From the NCBI RefSeq assembly GCF_004803505.1, contig NZ_SSWH01000008.1:1-64000 (forward strand): DNA of 64,000 bases, written 5' to 3'. The first letter of the stretch is position 1. Every line of letters starts with the position of its first letter. The notes beneath the pieces were generated by a model that was not told where the DNA came from, searched no databases, and was given only the letters and a program-made list of their open reading frames with translations. The position numbers were made by a program, and so were the translations under genes. The DNA is from Arthrobacter echini. Lineage in GTDB: Bacteria > Actinomycetota > Actinomycetes > Actinomycetales > Micrococcaceae. Below are positions 22,301 to 30,835 of the stretch, piece by piece.

Positions 22301-23405
22301 CATCCTCCTGGTGATCACGGGGTGGGGTCACTGGTGCACCAACTTCCGGCAGGGGCGCGGTGCACGGGCGGAGGACGACCTGCACTCCCTGGCCCGCGAC
22401 GGGGCATCCCGCGGCGTGAGCGTTCTCCTGACCGGCGACCGCGAGCTGACGACGGCCCGCTTCTTCGCCCACCTGCCCAATCGCGTATATCTTCCGCTCG
22501 GCGCCCACCAGGAGACGACGATCACCTGGCCGAAGCTCCCGCCGCTCGATGCGGTCGCCGGCCGCGGCTTCGCGCAGGGTCCCATCATGGGCACTCACGG
22601 CGAGGGCGCGTGCCAGCTCGTCACCGAACCCGGGCGCGGGGAGCATCCCGGTGTGTCGCCGGCACGCACTCCGGCGCTGACCCCGTTCCCCGTCCATCCA
22701 CTGCCGGACCTGGTCCTCCTCGATCAGCTCCGGAGTCCGCCCACCACTGGACAGGGCCGGCGGACCGATGCCATCCCGCTGGGAGTGTACGGCGATGACC
22801 TCGCCACGTTCTCCGTAAACCTAAGTCCCGGCGAGGTGTACCTCGTTCTGGGACCTCCCGGTTCCGGACGCTCGACGGCCCTTCGGGTTCTCGCCGAATC
22901 CGCGGAGCGGGTGCAGCGGCAGAGGCGCATCCTCGCGGCACCCGCCGCCGCCGATACCGCCGACTACTGGCGTGGTGTCGGGGACCGGGGCATCGACCGG
23001 ATTCCACCGGAGATGAGCACCCTGCTCGTCGACGACGTCGACCAGCTTCCGGCGGACGTGCAACAGATCCTCGCCGCTCTCGTCGCCCGGGGCGCCGCCG
23101 CGGTGCTCTGCGCAGCGCCCGGCCCTGCCCTGCTGACCCGCGTTCCGCTGGCACTGCAGGCACGCGGATCGGGTCGCGGATTGATCCTGGGGCCCAGGAC
23201 CCCCGCCGACGGGGACTTCTTCGGGGTGCGTCACGAGGTAGAGGGCCGGACCACCGCCGGACGCGCGTGGGCCTGCGAGCCGGGCGGCGTCGTCGACGTC
23301 CAGATCGCCCGGCTCCCGGACGGGTCGCTGCCGGTATGCAGCGAGTCGGACCCCGGAGCCGACGGGGCTAGAGCATTCTTCCGGCACCCGAGACCCGCAC
23401 GGTGA
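19305..23405 (+). CDS. EssC/EccC-like FtsK/SpoIIIE ATPase with FHA domain (orphan)
   Basis: A 1366-residue membrane-anchored ATPase of the type VII secretion motor family. In order: an FHA phosphothreonine-binding domain (SIGR 108-111, SRH 124-126, NGTFV 146-150), two membrane helices (about 206-226 and 228-248), then three ATPase modules. The first has an intact Walker A GTTGSGKS (578-585) and a Walker B-like VVVIDEF. The second (around 921-929) lacks a lysine, and the third reads GPPGSGRST (1183-1191) with Arg for Lys. The layout is nearer Firmicutes EssC than mycobacterial EccC. The start is GTG 19305, behind AGGAGG. No WXG100 substrate or other secretion gene lies within the window. Confidence 0.88.
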   Translation: MDRHVTVVNAPGSASPTREIVIDTEVLRTGDALADRLAGAGHTPPFTVNGAQLRSLARVSDDVQDGAVIVCGVEPAPPGHQRLPHLVFVVRSGPDAGQVIPLTRGSYSIGRAESDIVVADPAMSRHQALLRVGEHAIELEDLDSANGTFVDGERITTAAVSVAQTLRFGESGCSIELADGAEWAPGPHDVLTPLALGLDVPARPSRILVLTAFLPLLLGVVLALTTGMWFFLAFSALSAVTGMVPLLTYRRTARVFARRVSDAAEQDRVRRTGAVPDPGQTALDALRCGADLHRGPCGTSGEQPASTLALLRLGLARQPAHLSVARAEPAFTPPLLPPVPLLVPCSAHDDDAAPRTVTITGGAGAVRALAHALLLQLAHPGAASPPVLCWGGIGDVPQNARFLPNVRLTHDPNVLGSHVCRPTLVLVLQFSEDLPDLGAAPEVCVVRFLAGDEATPIVPAAGDRIMIRSGSARARIDGAEYDLSVDGVSPRAFERTARLIARSVTPGTAPRAREAAGALPPSASLWSEAITPRTLAATAAQQWASAPPDHPVARLGQDSGGGLSLDLVKDGPHLLVAGTTGSGKSEFLRTLVLGLAMSQPPHLLTMLLIDYKGGSGLAALAALPHCVGALTDLSSESTARALTSLRAELRRREGLCADHGVSDLGELRVHAAAACPPRLVVVIDEFRMLSEDVPTAVQELLKIAALGRSLGVHLVLATQRAQGAVTPELRANITSAVLLRVQTAMESHDLLGSGAAAEIEVDSPGRAYLRRGGEAPVAFQVASSSTLPDRSTSIGWQDLAAYLEGEAPVLPAGGDGEPDGHLDRSDATPAAGVLDAAVAALGVAAGNTRRVCLRPVLPPLPTQLSEAGTSGVSPVPLPGGLPGRAPLEGTVPLGIADYPEAQDQRLLRWSPRAHSHLALVGLVGSGAAAALVSVVTRLPGTDPDVHLYVLDGDGTLAAWAAAGSPQLGAYVRSDEIRRAARVLDRLASRPPWDASTPTHILLVITGWGHWCTNFRQGRGARAEDDLHSLARDGASRGVSVLLTGDRELTTARFFAHLPNRVYLPLGAHQETTITWPKLPPLDAVAGRGFAQGPIMGTHGEGACQLVTEPGRGEHPGVSPARTPALTPFPVHPLPDLVLLDQLRSPPTTGQGRRTDAIPLGVYGDDLATFSVNLSPGEVYLVLGPPGSGRSTALRVLAESAERVQRQRRILAAPAAADTADYWRGVGDRGIDRIPPEMSTLLVDDVDQLPADVQQILAALVARGAAAVLCAAPGPALLTRVPLALQARGSGRGLILGPRTPADGDFFGVRHEVEGRTTAGRAWACEPGGVVDVQIARLPDGSLPVCSESDPGADGARAFFRHPRPAR

Positions 23406-23790
23406 ACCGGACGACCGGTTTCGAGAAGAGGACCACGATCACCACGGCGGCCGGAACGAGCAGCAGGACGCCGAACAGCGGGTTTCCCGACGAGAAATAG
23501 GGGAACGAGAGGATGACCAGGAACACCTGGACCACGAGGGCCGGAGACCGCGGCCAGCGGAAACCCAGGCTGAGCCTATGGGCGAGTGTGACGAGCCCGG
23601 CCGCGACCAGTATCAGCAGAACGGTCATGAAGACCGATCCGCCCACCGACAGGGGGTTGGCGCCGAAGATGGTCAGGACGAAGCGCACCGCAAGAACCAT
23701 GAGCGCCACTGCCTGGACCGTCAGGACGCCTGCGATCACCAGGACACCGGGAGGGCGGGACGATGATGGCGGCGCTGGATCGACACTCAC
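23368..23790 (-). CDS. small membrane protein of unknown function
   Basis: A 140-residue protein with a short Pro/Ser-rich N-terminus and four hydrophobic segments (about 15-40, 50-70, 80-100 and 105-125). I do not recognise a family. It converges on the EssC-like gene and overlaps its 3' end by 38 bp, so no terminator separates them. It starts at GTG 23790. Confidence 0.65.
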   Translation of the reverse strand: MSVDPAPPSSSRPPGVLVIAGVLTVQAVALMVLAVRFVLTIFGANPLSVGGSVFMTVLLILVAAGLVTLAHRLSLGFRWPRSPALVVQVFLVILSFPYFSSGNPLFGVLLLVPAAVVIVVLFSKPVVRFTVRVSGAGRML

Positions 23791-23953
23791 ACCCGAACCC
23801 TACCTGAATCCCCTCACCGGCTCCGAGGCGCTGTTCCGCCTCGTTCGAGCGAGGACATCGGCCCTGCCTGTGACGGAACCCTCACCTGTCAAGGCAAAGA
23901 GGGATCGGAAAACCCTTGTTTACCCCTTGCGAACATGACAGCCTTAAAACCAG

Positions 23954-24024
23954 TTGAGACCAATTGAGACCAGGGGGCCGATACAGGCCCCTTTACTATG
24001 ACCCCCCTCGTGAATGTTTTCACA
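23954..24024 (+). promoter_or_regulatory. whiB1 upstream control region with CRP-like site
   Basis: Several signals lie within 110 bp of whiB1. A direct repeat TTGAGACCA occurs at 23954 and 23964. A hairpin pairs 23974-23979 with 23986-23991. A possible -10, TACTAT, is at 23994-23999. At 24009-24024 is CGTGA-N6-TCACA, one base from the CRP consensus TGTGA-N6-TCACA. If the -10 is right, the CRP-like site would lie just after the transcription start and act as a repressor site. Mycobacterial whiB1 is known to be CRP-regulated; its use here is inference. Confidence 0.5.
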
Positions 24025-24061
24025 AACAGGTGCGAAGAGGCCTAAGGAGAATGTGATCATC

Positions 24062-24310
24062 ATGGATTGGCGAAGTCGCGCAGCCTGCCTGGACAAGGAT
24101 CCGGAACTGTTCTTCCCCGTCGGCAATACCGGACCGGCACTGCTGCAGATCGAGGAGGCCAAGAGCGTCTGCCGTCGCTGCCAGGTGCAGGAGACCTGCC
24201 TGCAGTGGGCCATCGAGACCGGGCAGGATGCCGGAGTGTGGGGCGGGATGAGCGAGGACGAGCGCCGGGCGCTCAAGCGCCGTGCGGCGAGAGCGCGCCG
24301 CGCCTCCTGA
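24062..24310 (+). CDS. whiB1: WhiB-family iron-sulfur regulator WhiB1
   Basis: An 82-residue Wbl protein. Its four cysteines (C9, C37, C40, C46) match the 4Fe-4S ligands of mycobacterial WhiB1, and the turn GVWGGMS near residue 60 plus the basic tail KRRAARARR form the DNA-contacting end. WhiB1 binds the primary sigma factor and reacts with nitric oxide. ATG 24062 is the family start; GTG 24053 is also in frame, but AAGGAG at 24044-24049 is very close to it. Its 3' end faces pdtaS, as in mycobacteria (Rv3219/Rv3220c). Confidence 0.95.
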   Translation: MDWRSRAACLDKDPELFFPVGNTGPALLQIEEAKSVCRRCQVQETCLQWAIETGQDAGVWGGMSEDERRALKRRAARARRAS

Positions 24311-24380
24311 GGACCGGAGCGTAACCCGCCCGACAATGAACCCGACGATAAACAGGGCAGGAACATCGGCAGGAACATAG

Positions 24381-24414
24381 ACAAGGAGGGCCGCCTCAGG
24401 GCGGCCCTCCTTGT
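24381..24414. terminator. bidirectional terminator between whiB1 and pdtaS
   Basis: A perfect 15-bp inverted repeat (24381-24395 with 24400-24414) with a 4-base loop lies between two convergent genes, 71 bp after whiB1 and 3 bp from the pdtaS stop. It is GC-rich with short A and T ends on the outside, so it can act on both strands. Confidence 0.8.
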
Positions 24415-24417
24415 CGT

Positions 24418-25896
24418 TCACGAGATCTCGGGTGAAGGCAGTGTCAGTTCGAGAATCACCGTGGTTCCTCCGCCGTGCCGGCCGCTCCATGCGATCGTCC
24501 CGTTGAGTTCGCTCGTGACGAGGGTCCTGACGATCTGCAGACCGAGACCCTCGGCATGACCTCCGGGGGGAAGGCCGACTCCGTCGTCGGAGATGGTGAC
24601 CTGCAGGATCTCCTCACCGTCCGCCTCGCTGCGTCGATCTGCCCTCAGCCACACCGTCCCGGCTCGCCCGGACAGGCCGTGCTCCACCGCATTGGTCACC
24701 AGTTCGTTGATCACCAGGGCGAGCGGCGTCGCAAGATCGCTCGGGAGTTCCCCGAAGTCGCCACTGCGCTCGGTCCGGACCGCCTGAGACGGGGAGGCGA
24801 CCTCCGCGGACAGGCGGAACTGACGCCCGATCAACTCGTCGAAGTCGACCCGCTGCGCAAGCCCCTGCGACAGCGTCTCGTGCACCAGCGCGATCGTGGA
24901 GACCCGCCGCATCGCCTGTTCGAGGCCCAGCTTCGCCTCGTCGCTGACCATGCGGCGCGACTGCATCCGGAGCAGGGCTGCCACCGTCTGCAGATTGTTC
25001 TTCACCCGGTGGTGGATCTCGCGGATGGTGGCGTCCTTCGAGACGAGTTCCATCTCGCGACGCCGGAGCTCGGAGACGTCGCGGCACAGCACCAGGGCGC
25101 CGAAGCGCTCCTTCTCGTCGCGCAGCGGGATGGCCCTGAGGGATAGGCTCACGCCGTGGGACCCGATCTCGGTGCGCCACGGCATGCGCCCGGTCACCAC
25201 GAGGGGCAATGTCTCGTCGACGAGCCTGCGGTCCTTGAGCAGCGCCGTCGTGATCTCGGCGAGCGACCGACCCTCGAGTGTCTCCACATCACCCAACCGG
25301 CGGAAGGCGGACACCCCGTTGGGGCTCGCGTACTGGACGATCCCGTCGACGTCGAGCCTGATCAGTCCGTCCCCCACCCGGGGCGCACCCCGCCTGGTCC
25401 CGGTCGGTGTCGCGAAGTCGGGCCACAGACCGAGGGTCGCCATCTGCAGCAGGTCATCCGCGCACCGCCGATACGTCGTTTCCAGCCGGGACGACATCCT
25501 CGACGCGGACAGGTCCAGGTGAGATGTCACCACTGCGACGGTGCGGCCGTTGCGGACCATGGGTACGGCCTGGACCCGCATCGGGGACGCCGTTCCCGAT
25601 CCGGTCTCGGCGACATGTTCGATCCGCTGGGAGGTCCATGCGCTATCGACGAGCGGCTGCAGATCGGCGCGGATGCGCTCGCCCACGAAGTCGCTGTGGA
25701 AGACGGTCTGGGACGTCGAGGGACGCACGTGCGCCAGACTGACATAGCCTCCCTCGACCAGCGGGAACCACAGCGCCAGATCCGCGAAGGCCAGGTCCGC
25801 CACCAGCTGCCAGTCCCCTACGAGCAGATGCAGCCATTCGGCATCGCCCGGCTCGAGGTCCGCGTACTGTCGGATGGGGTCCGTGAAAATGGCCAT
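24418..25896 (-). CDS. pdtaS: sensor histidine kinase PdtaS
   Basis: A soluble histidine kinase of 492 residues. It has an N-terminal GAF-like domain (about 1-145), a PAS domain (about 165-275), a HisKA_2 dimerisation helix with EIHHRVKNN (phosphorylated His near 295) and a C-terminal HATPase domain with a GVGLPPG motif. No membrane segment is present. In mycobacteria it phosphorylates PdtaR, an RNA-binding antiterminator; that partner is not in this window. The adjacency to whiB1 supports orthology with Rv3220c. Confidence 0.92.
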   Translation of the reverse strand: MAIFTDPIRQYADLEPGDAEWLHLLVGDWQLVADLAFADLALWFPLVEGGYVSLAHVRPSTSQTVFHSDFVGERIRADLQPLVDSAWTSQRIEHVAETGSGTASPMRVQAVPMVRNGRTVAVVTSHLDLSASRMSSRLETTYRRCADDLLQMATLGLWPDFATPTGTRRGAPRVGDGLIRLDVDGIVQYASPNGVSAFRRLGDVETLEGRSLAEITTALLKDRRLVDETLPLVVTGRMPWRTEIGSHGVSLSLRAIPLRDEKERFGALVLCRDVSELRRREMELVSKDATIREIHHRVKNNLQTVAALLRMQSRRMVSDEAKLGLEQAMRRVSTIALVHETLSQGLAQRVDFDELIGRQFRLSAEVASPSQAVRTERSGDFGELPSDLATPLALVINELVTNAVEHGLSGRAGTVWLRADRRSEADGEEILQVTISDDGVGLPPGGHAEGLGLQIVRTLVTSELNGTIAWSGRHGGGTTVILELTLPSPEIS

Positions 25897-25939
25897 GAGG
25901 TCTCTCTGTCACTCGGGCCGCCCGGCAGGTGCGGACGTG

Positions 25940-28900
25940 TCACCGGACGATGGATCGCAGCAGACGCAGGGCCACCGACAGCGATGAGATGTCGTCCTTC
26001 TCGAGCAGATTCACCTCGGCGAACATGTTCGAGGCCCGCCGCAGCTGTTCGGCATTCTGTTCCTGCCAGACGCGTAAGCGCTCACCGGCATCCCTGTCCT
26101 TCAGATCGGCCGACGCCCGCATCACGGCGACGCAGATGTCCGCGGTCGTGGAATACAGATCGTCCCGCAACGCCGCCCGGGCGAGCGCCTGCCAGCGATC
26201 CGTCCGCGGCAGCTTCGTGATTCGCTGCAGGAGGTTGTCGACCTCGAACCGGTCGTACACCGCGTAGTAGACCTTCGCGATGGCCTCCACCGGTTCGTCG
26301 ATGCGCCGGGTGCTGTGGGCGATGTCGAGGAGGGCGAACGATTCGAACTGTTCGGCCCAGTGCCTGCCGAGCTCTTCGGGCAGCTCCCACTCGGACGCGA
26401 TCTCCATGCCCTCGCGTGCGCGCTCCTGGTCGTTGCCCTGCAGGTACTGCGAGAGATGATCGAGGAAGGGCGCGATCAGCGGCTTGAAGGCGGCGATGTC
26501 CTCGTCCACCGAGGTCCCTCTGGCCACATGGTTCACGAACCAGCGGACGCCCCGGTCCAGCAGTCGGCGCAGATCGAGGTAGACCGTGGTCCAGCGGTCG
26601 GTCGGGAAGTCCGCCGGCAGGGCGGCGAGCGCCTCCACGGTCTCGTCGAGCGAGTAGATCTCCCGCAGCGCCACGAACGCACGGGCGACGACGGACTCGG
26701 GGACCGAGGTCTCCTCCATGACCCGGAAGGCGAAGGTGATTCCACCGAGATTGATGATGTCGTTGGCGACGACGGTCGAGATGATCTCCCGGCGCAGCGG
26801 ATGCGTGTCGAGCAGATCGTCGAAGCGCTCCACGATCTGGCGAGGGAAGTAGCGCCGCAGCGTGCCCTTGAAGTAGGGGTCGTCGGCAAGGTCCGAGGCA
26901 GTGAGCACGCGGCTCAGCTCGATCTTCGCGTACGCTGCCAGCACGGCGAGCTCGGGTGAGGTGAGTCCCTGCCCGGCCTCGACCCGCTTCCGGAGCTCCG
27001 CCGTCGTCGGCAGCGCCTCGAGGGTACGATCCAGATCGACCGTCCTCTCCAGCCAGTCGATCATCCGTTCGTAGCTGGGGCTGAACTCGATCACCTGCCG
27101 GCGGTCGTTGAGCAGCAGGATGTTCTGGTCGATGTTGTCCTGCAGCACGAGGTCGCCGACCTCGTCCGTCATCGAGTGCAGGAACTCCGCGCGCTCCTCG
27201 GGCTGCAGCCGGCCGGCTCGCACCATGCGGTCGACGAAGATCTTGATGTTGACCTCGTAGTCCGAGCAGTCCACACCGGCACTGTTGTCGATCGCATCGG
27301 TATTGAGGATGACGCCGGACAGCGCCGCCTCGATCCGGCCCCGCTGGGTCATGCCCAGATTCCCGCCCTCGCCGACGACCCGGACGCGTAGCTCGCCTCC
27401 ATTGACGCGGATGGCGTCGTTGGCCCTGTCTCCGACCTGGGCGTTCGTCTCCTCGGCAGCCTTCACGTAGGTGCCGATCCCGCCGTTGTAGAGCAGATCC
27501 GCCGGAGCGCGCAGGATGGCACGCAGCAGCTCGGGCGGGCTCAGCTTCGTCACGGACTCCTCGAGTCCCAGGACCTTGCGCACCTCGGCTGAGACGGGGA
27601 CCGACTTCGCCTGCCGCGGGTAGACGCCCCCACCCTGGCTGATCAGACCGGTGTCGTAGTCCTCCCAGCTCGATCTCGGGAGGTCGAACAGTCGGCGTCG
27701 CTCGGTGAAGGACGTCTCGGGGTCCGGGTCAGGATCGAGGAAGATGTGGCGGTGGTCGAAGGCTGCGAGCAGGCGGATGTGCCTGGACCGGAGCATGCCG
27801 TTGCCGAAGACGTCCCCGCTCATATCGCCCACGCCGACGACGGTGAAGTCCTCGGTCTGGGTGTCGACGTCGAACTCGCTGAAGTGACGCTTCACGGATT
27901 CCCAGGCTCCGCGGGCCGTGATGGCCATGGCCTTGTGGTCGTAGCCCACGGATCCTCCGGAGGCGAAGGCATCACCGAGCCAGAAGTCGTACTCCGCGGA
28001 CAGCTCGTTGGCGATGTCCGAGAAGGAGGCCGTGCCCTTGTCGGCGGCGACGACCAGGTAGGAGTCGTCGTCGTCGTGGCGCACCACACGCGCCGGCGGC
28101 ACGATGGACTCGGTGGTGCCGTTGGTGACCACGTTGTCCGTGATGTCCAGCAGTCCCCGGATGAAGGTACGGTAGCTCGCCTGGCCCTCGGCCAGCCACG
28201 CCTGCCGGTCGACGGTGGGATCGGGCAGTTGCTTGGCGAAGAATCCGCCCTTGGCCCCGGTGGGGACGATGACGGCGTTCTTCACGGTCTGCGCCTTCAC
28301 GAGCCCGAGCACTTCCGTCCGGAAGTCCTCCCGGCGGTCGGACCAGCGCAGGCCTCCACGGGCCACTTTCCCGAACCGCAGATGGACGCCTTCGAGCTGA
28401 GGCGAGTAGACCCAGATCTCGAACTTGGGGCGCGGGAAGGGAGCGCCCTCGATGCGTTCGGTGGCGAACTTGAGACTCACGTGCCGCTTGCCCTGGAAGT
28501 AGTTCGTGCGCAGGCTCGCCTCGATGAGGTTCATGAGGGTGCGCAGGACCCGATCGGCGTCGAGAGTGGGTACGTCCTCGAGTGCGGCGTCCAGCGCGGC
28601 CCGTGCCGTGTCGGAGGCTGCACCCCGGTCCCCGTCGAGATCGGGATCGAAGCGCGCAGTGAACAGTGCGATCAGGCCCCGGGCCACCACCGGGTTCCTC
28701 AGCAGCGTCTCCGCGACGAAGTCGTAGGAGTTGGTGCTGCCCAGCTGGCGGATGTATTTGGCGTAGGCGCGCAGGATCAGCACCTGCCGCCATCCGAGTT
28801 CCTCGCTCAGCACCAGCCGGTCGAGCGGATCCGACTCGCTGTCGCCGAGCACTGCGGCACGGAACGCCTCCTGGAGCAGGGACGCCGTCCCGAGCGGTGA

Positions 28901-30775
28901 GACGCCGTCCGGGTAGCTCAGGCCGAGGTCGTAGAGGAAGAACGAGCGACCGTCGGACCGCGTCACCTCGAACGGACGCTCGTCCAGGACCTCGAGACCG
29001 AGGTTGTGGAAGTAGGGCAGGATCTGCGTGAGGCTCCTGGCCTCGGTGACGTACAGCAACAGGCGTGCATCCTGCGCAGCCGCCGGCGTCGAGCCCTCAG
29101 GAACGTAGACATTGAGCAGCGGTGCGGACGACTCCGTACCCGCGAGCTCCTCGAAGCGGGCGATGTCGTCGAGCGCGTCCTCCACCTCGTAGGCGACGCG
29201 ATAGCTCGGAGGGAAGGCCTCCGCCCAGAGCGCGGCGAGCGACTCGGCGGTATCCTGCTCGAAGCGCTGCTGGGCGACCTCGAGGATGCCCTCGGACCAG
29301 GAACGGGCCGCATGCACCAGCCGCTTCTCGAGCTCGTCGGCATCGAGCCCGGGAATCTCGTTGCCGCGCTGCAGCCGGATCCGGAAGAACAGGCGGGCGA
29401 GTGCGGACTCGCTCAGGCGCGCCTCGAAATCGATGGAATCGGCGTTGAAGGCGGCGCGCAGCTCGTCCTCGATCCGCAACCGCACACTCGTGGTGTACCG
29501 GTCGCGCGGCAGATAGACGAGGGCCGACATGAACCGCCCGTAGATGTCCGGACGCAGGAACAACCGCGTACGCCGGCGCTCCTGCAGCCGCAGGATCCCG
29601 AGCGCAGTGGCCAGCAGATCCGGCACCTCGATCTGGAAGAGCTCGTCCCGCGGGTAGGTCTCCAGGATGGAGAGCAGATCCTTCCCCGAGTGGGAGTCCG
29701 AGGGGAAGCCGCAGAGCCGCAGCACCTCCGCGACCTTGTCGCGGACCAGGGGAACCTCGCGGACCGAACTCGTGTAGGCACTCGTCGCGAACAGACCGAT
29801 GAAGCGCCGTTCCCCGTCGACATTGCCCTGTGCGTCGAAACTCTTGATCCCGATGTAGTCGAGGTACGCGGCCCGATGCACCGTCGAGCGGGAGTTGGCC
29901 TTGGTGATCACGAGCGCCTGGCGCTCACGAGCCTTCGCCCGTCCCGCGTCGGTAAGCTGCTGCAGGGATCCGCCGGCGCTTCCGTGCCGGAGCAGCCCCA
30001 GTCCGCTTCCGTCGCGAACGCGCAATGCGTCGGCCCCGCCCTCGTCCGTCACGAGGTCGTACTCCTTGTAGCCGAGGAAGGTGAAGTTCCCGTCCTCGAG
30101 CCACGTCAGGAGCTCCTGCGCCTGCTGCAGATCAGGGATGTCATCTCCGGCGATCGTGCTCAGTGATGCGACGACCGAGCCGACCTTGCCGCGCATCGCA
30201 GCCCAGTCGTCGACCGCGGAGCGGACGTCTCCGAGCACGCGGAGCAGACCGGCCTCGACCTCCTGCTTCGCCGCGGCATCGGCCAGGCGGGAGACCTCGA
30301 CCGAGATCCAGGACTCGATCCGCGCGTCGCGATGCTCCTGGCCGTTCGACGCCGCCGTGAGGGGATGCGCCGCAGTATCGCCGCTCGAGGTACCCGCCGT
30401 CGAGGGAACGCGTTCGAGGGCGGTCAGCGCCTGGCTCGGTCCGGTGCGCGTCACGAGGAACGTCGGGTGGACCACGAGCCGGATCGCCGCATCCTGGCGG
30501 ACAAGTTCCGCCGTGACCGAATCGACCAGGAAGGGCATGTCGTCGGTGACGATCATGACGATGCTCGAGGTGCGCTGGTCCAGGATGTCGATCACCGCCG
30601 TGCCGGGCTCCCGGGTCTCCGCGAGTTCCCGGTGCGCCAGCGCCCACCGCGCCAGATCGGTCGACTCGTAGGCGAGAGCATCCTCACCGGCGAGGTTCTC
30701 GAAGTAGTTCTCTACGAATTCCTCCCCTGACGTGTCCGAGAGTGACTGATCCTTTGTCCGGGATCCAGACGACAT
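25940..30775 (-). CDS. gdh: NAD-specific glutamate dehydrogenase, large 180-kDa class
   Basis: A 1611-residue enzyme converting glutamate to 2-oxoglutarate and ammonia with NAD, close to the 1624 residues of mycobacterial Rv2476c. The N-terminal half carries ACT-like regulatory segments (for example TDDMPFLVDSVTAEL near 75). The catalytic core holds GLRWSDRREDFRTE and TGAKGGFF, where the substrate-binding lysines lie. In mycobacteria this class is controlled by GarA, an FHA protein. The start is supported by GGAGG 8 bases upstream. It stands as a single gene, 43 bp upstream of pdtaS on the same strand, so co-transcription is possible. Confidence 0.95.
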   Translation of the reverse strand: MSSGSRTKDQSLSDTSGEEFVENYFENLAGEDALAYESTDLARWALAHRELAETREPGTAVIDILDQRTSSIVMIVTDDMPFLVDSVTAELVRQDAAIRLVVHPTFLVTRTGPSQALTALERVPSTAGTSSGDTAAHPLTAASNGQEHRDARIESWISVEVSRLADAAAKQEVEAGLLRVLGDVRSAVDDWAAMRGKVGSVVASLSTIAGDDIPDLQQAQELLTWLEDGNFTFLGYKEYDLVTDEGGADALRVRDGSGLGLLRHGSAGGSLQQLTDAGRAKARERQALVITKANSRSTVHRAAYLDYIGIKSFDAQGNVDGERRFIGLFATSAYTSSVREVPLVRDKVAEVLRLCGFPSDSHSGKDLLSILETYPRDELFQIEVPDLLATALGILRLQERRRTRLFLRPDIYGRFMSALVYLPRDRYTTSVRLRIEDELRAAFNADSIDFEARLSESALARLFFRIRLQRGNEIPGLDADELEKRLVHAARSWSEGILEVAQQRFEQDTAESLAALWAEAFPPSYRVAYEVEDALDDIARFEELAGTESSAPLLNVYVPEGSTPAAAQDARLLLYVTEARSLTQILPYFHNLGLEVLDERPFEVTRSDGRSFFLYDLGLSYPDGVSPLGTASLLQEAFRAAVLGDSESDPLDRLVLSEELGWRQVLILRAYAKYIRQLGSTNSYDFVAETLLRNPVVARGLIALFTARFDPDLDGDRGAASDTARAALDAALEDVPTLDADRVLRTLMNLIEASLRTNYFQGKRHVSLKFATERIEGAPFPRPKFEIWVYSPQLEGVHLRFGKVARGGLRWSDRREDFRTEVLGLVKAQTVKNAVIVPTGAKGGFFAKQLPDPTVDRQAWLAEGQASYRTFIRGLLDITDNVVTNGTTESIVPPARVVRHDDDDSYLVVAADKGTASFSDIANELSAEYDFWLGDAFASGGSVGYDHKAMAITARGAWESVKRHFSEFDVDTQTEDFTVVGVGDMSGDVFGNGMLRSRHIRLLAAFDHRHIFLDPDPDPETSFTERRRLFDLPRSSWEDYDTGLISQGGGVYPRQAKSVPVSAEVRKVLGLEESVTKLSPPELLRAILRAPADLLYNGGIGTYVKAAEETNAQVGDRANDAIRVNGGELRVRVVGEGGNLGMTQRGRIEAALSGVILNTDAIDNSAGVDCSDYEVNIKIFVDRMVRAGRLQPEERAEFLHSMTDEVGDLVLQDNIDQNILLLNDRRQVIEFSPSYERMIDWLERTVDLDRTLEALPTTAELRKRVEAGQGLTSPELAVLAAYAKIELSRVLTASDLADDPYFKGTLRRYFPRQIVERFDDLLDTHPLRREIISTVVANDIINLGGITFAFRVMEETSVPESVVARAFVALREIYSLDETVEALAALPADFPTDRWTTVYLDLRRLLDRGVRWFVNHVARGTSVDEDIAAFKPLIAPFLDHLSQYLQGNDQERAREGMEIASEWELPEELGRHWAEQFESFALLDIAHSTRRIDEPVEAIAKVYYAVYDRFEVDNLLQRITKLPRTDRWQALARAALRDDLYSTTADICVAVMRASADLKDRDAGERLRVWQEQNAEQLRRASNMFAEVNLLEKDDISSLSVALRLLRSIVR

Positions 30776-30835
30776 GGGGAGGGCCTCCGTTGTGAAAGGA
30801 CAGGCCGCTCCGTCGCAGCCTCTTCTCCGCGAAGC

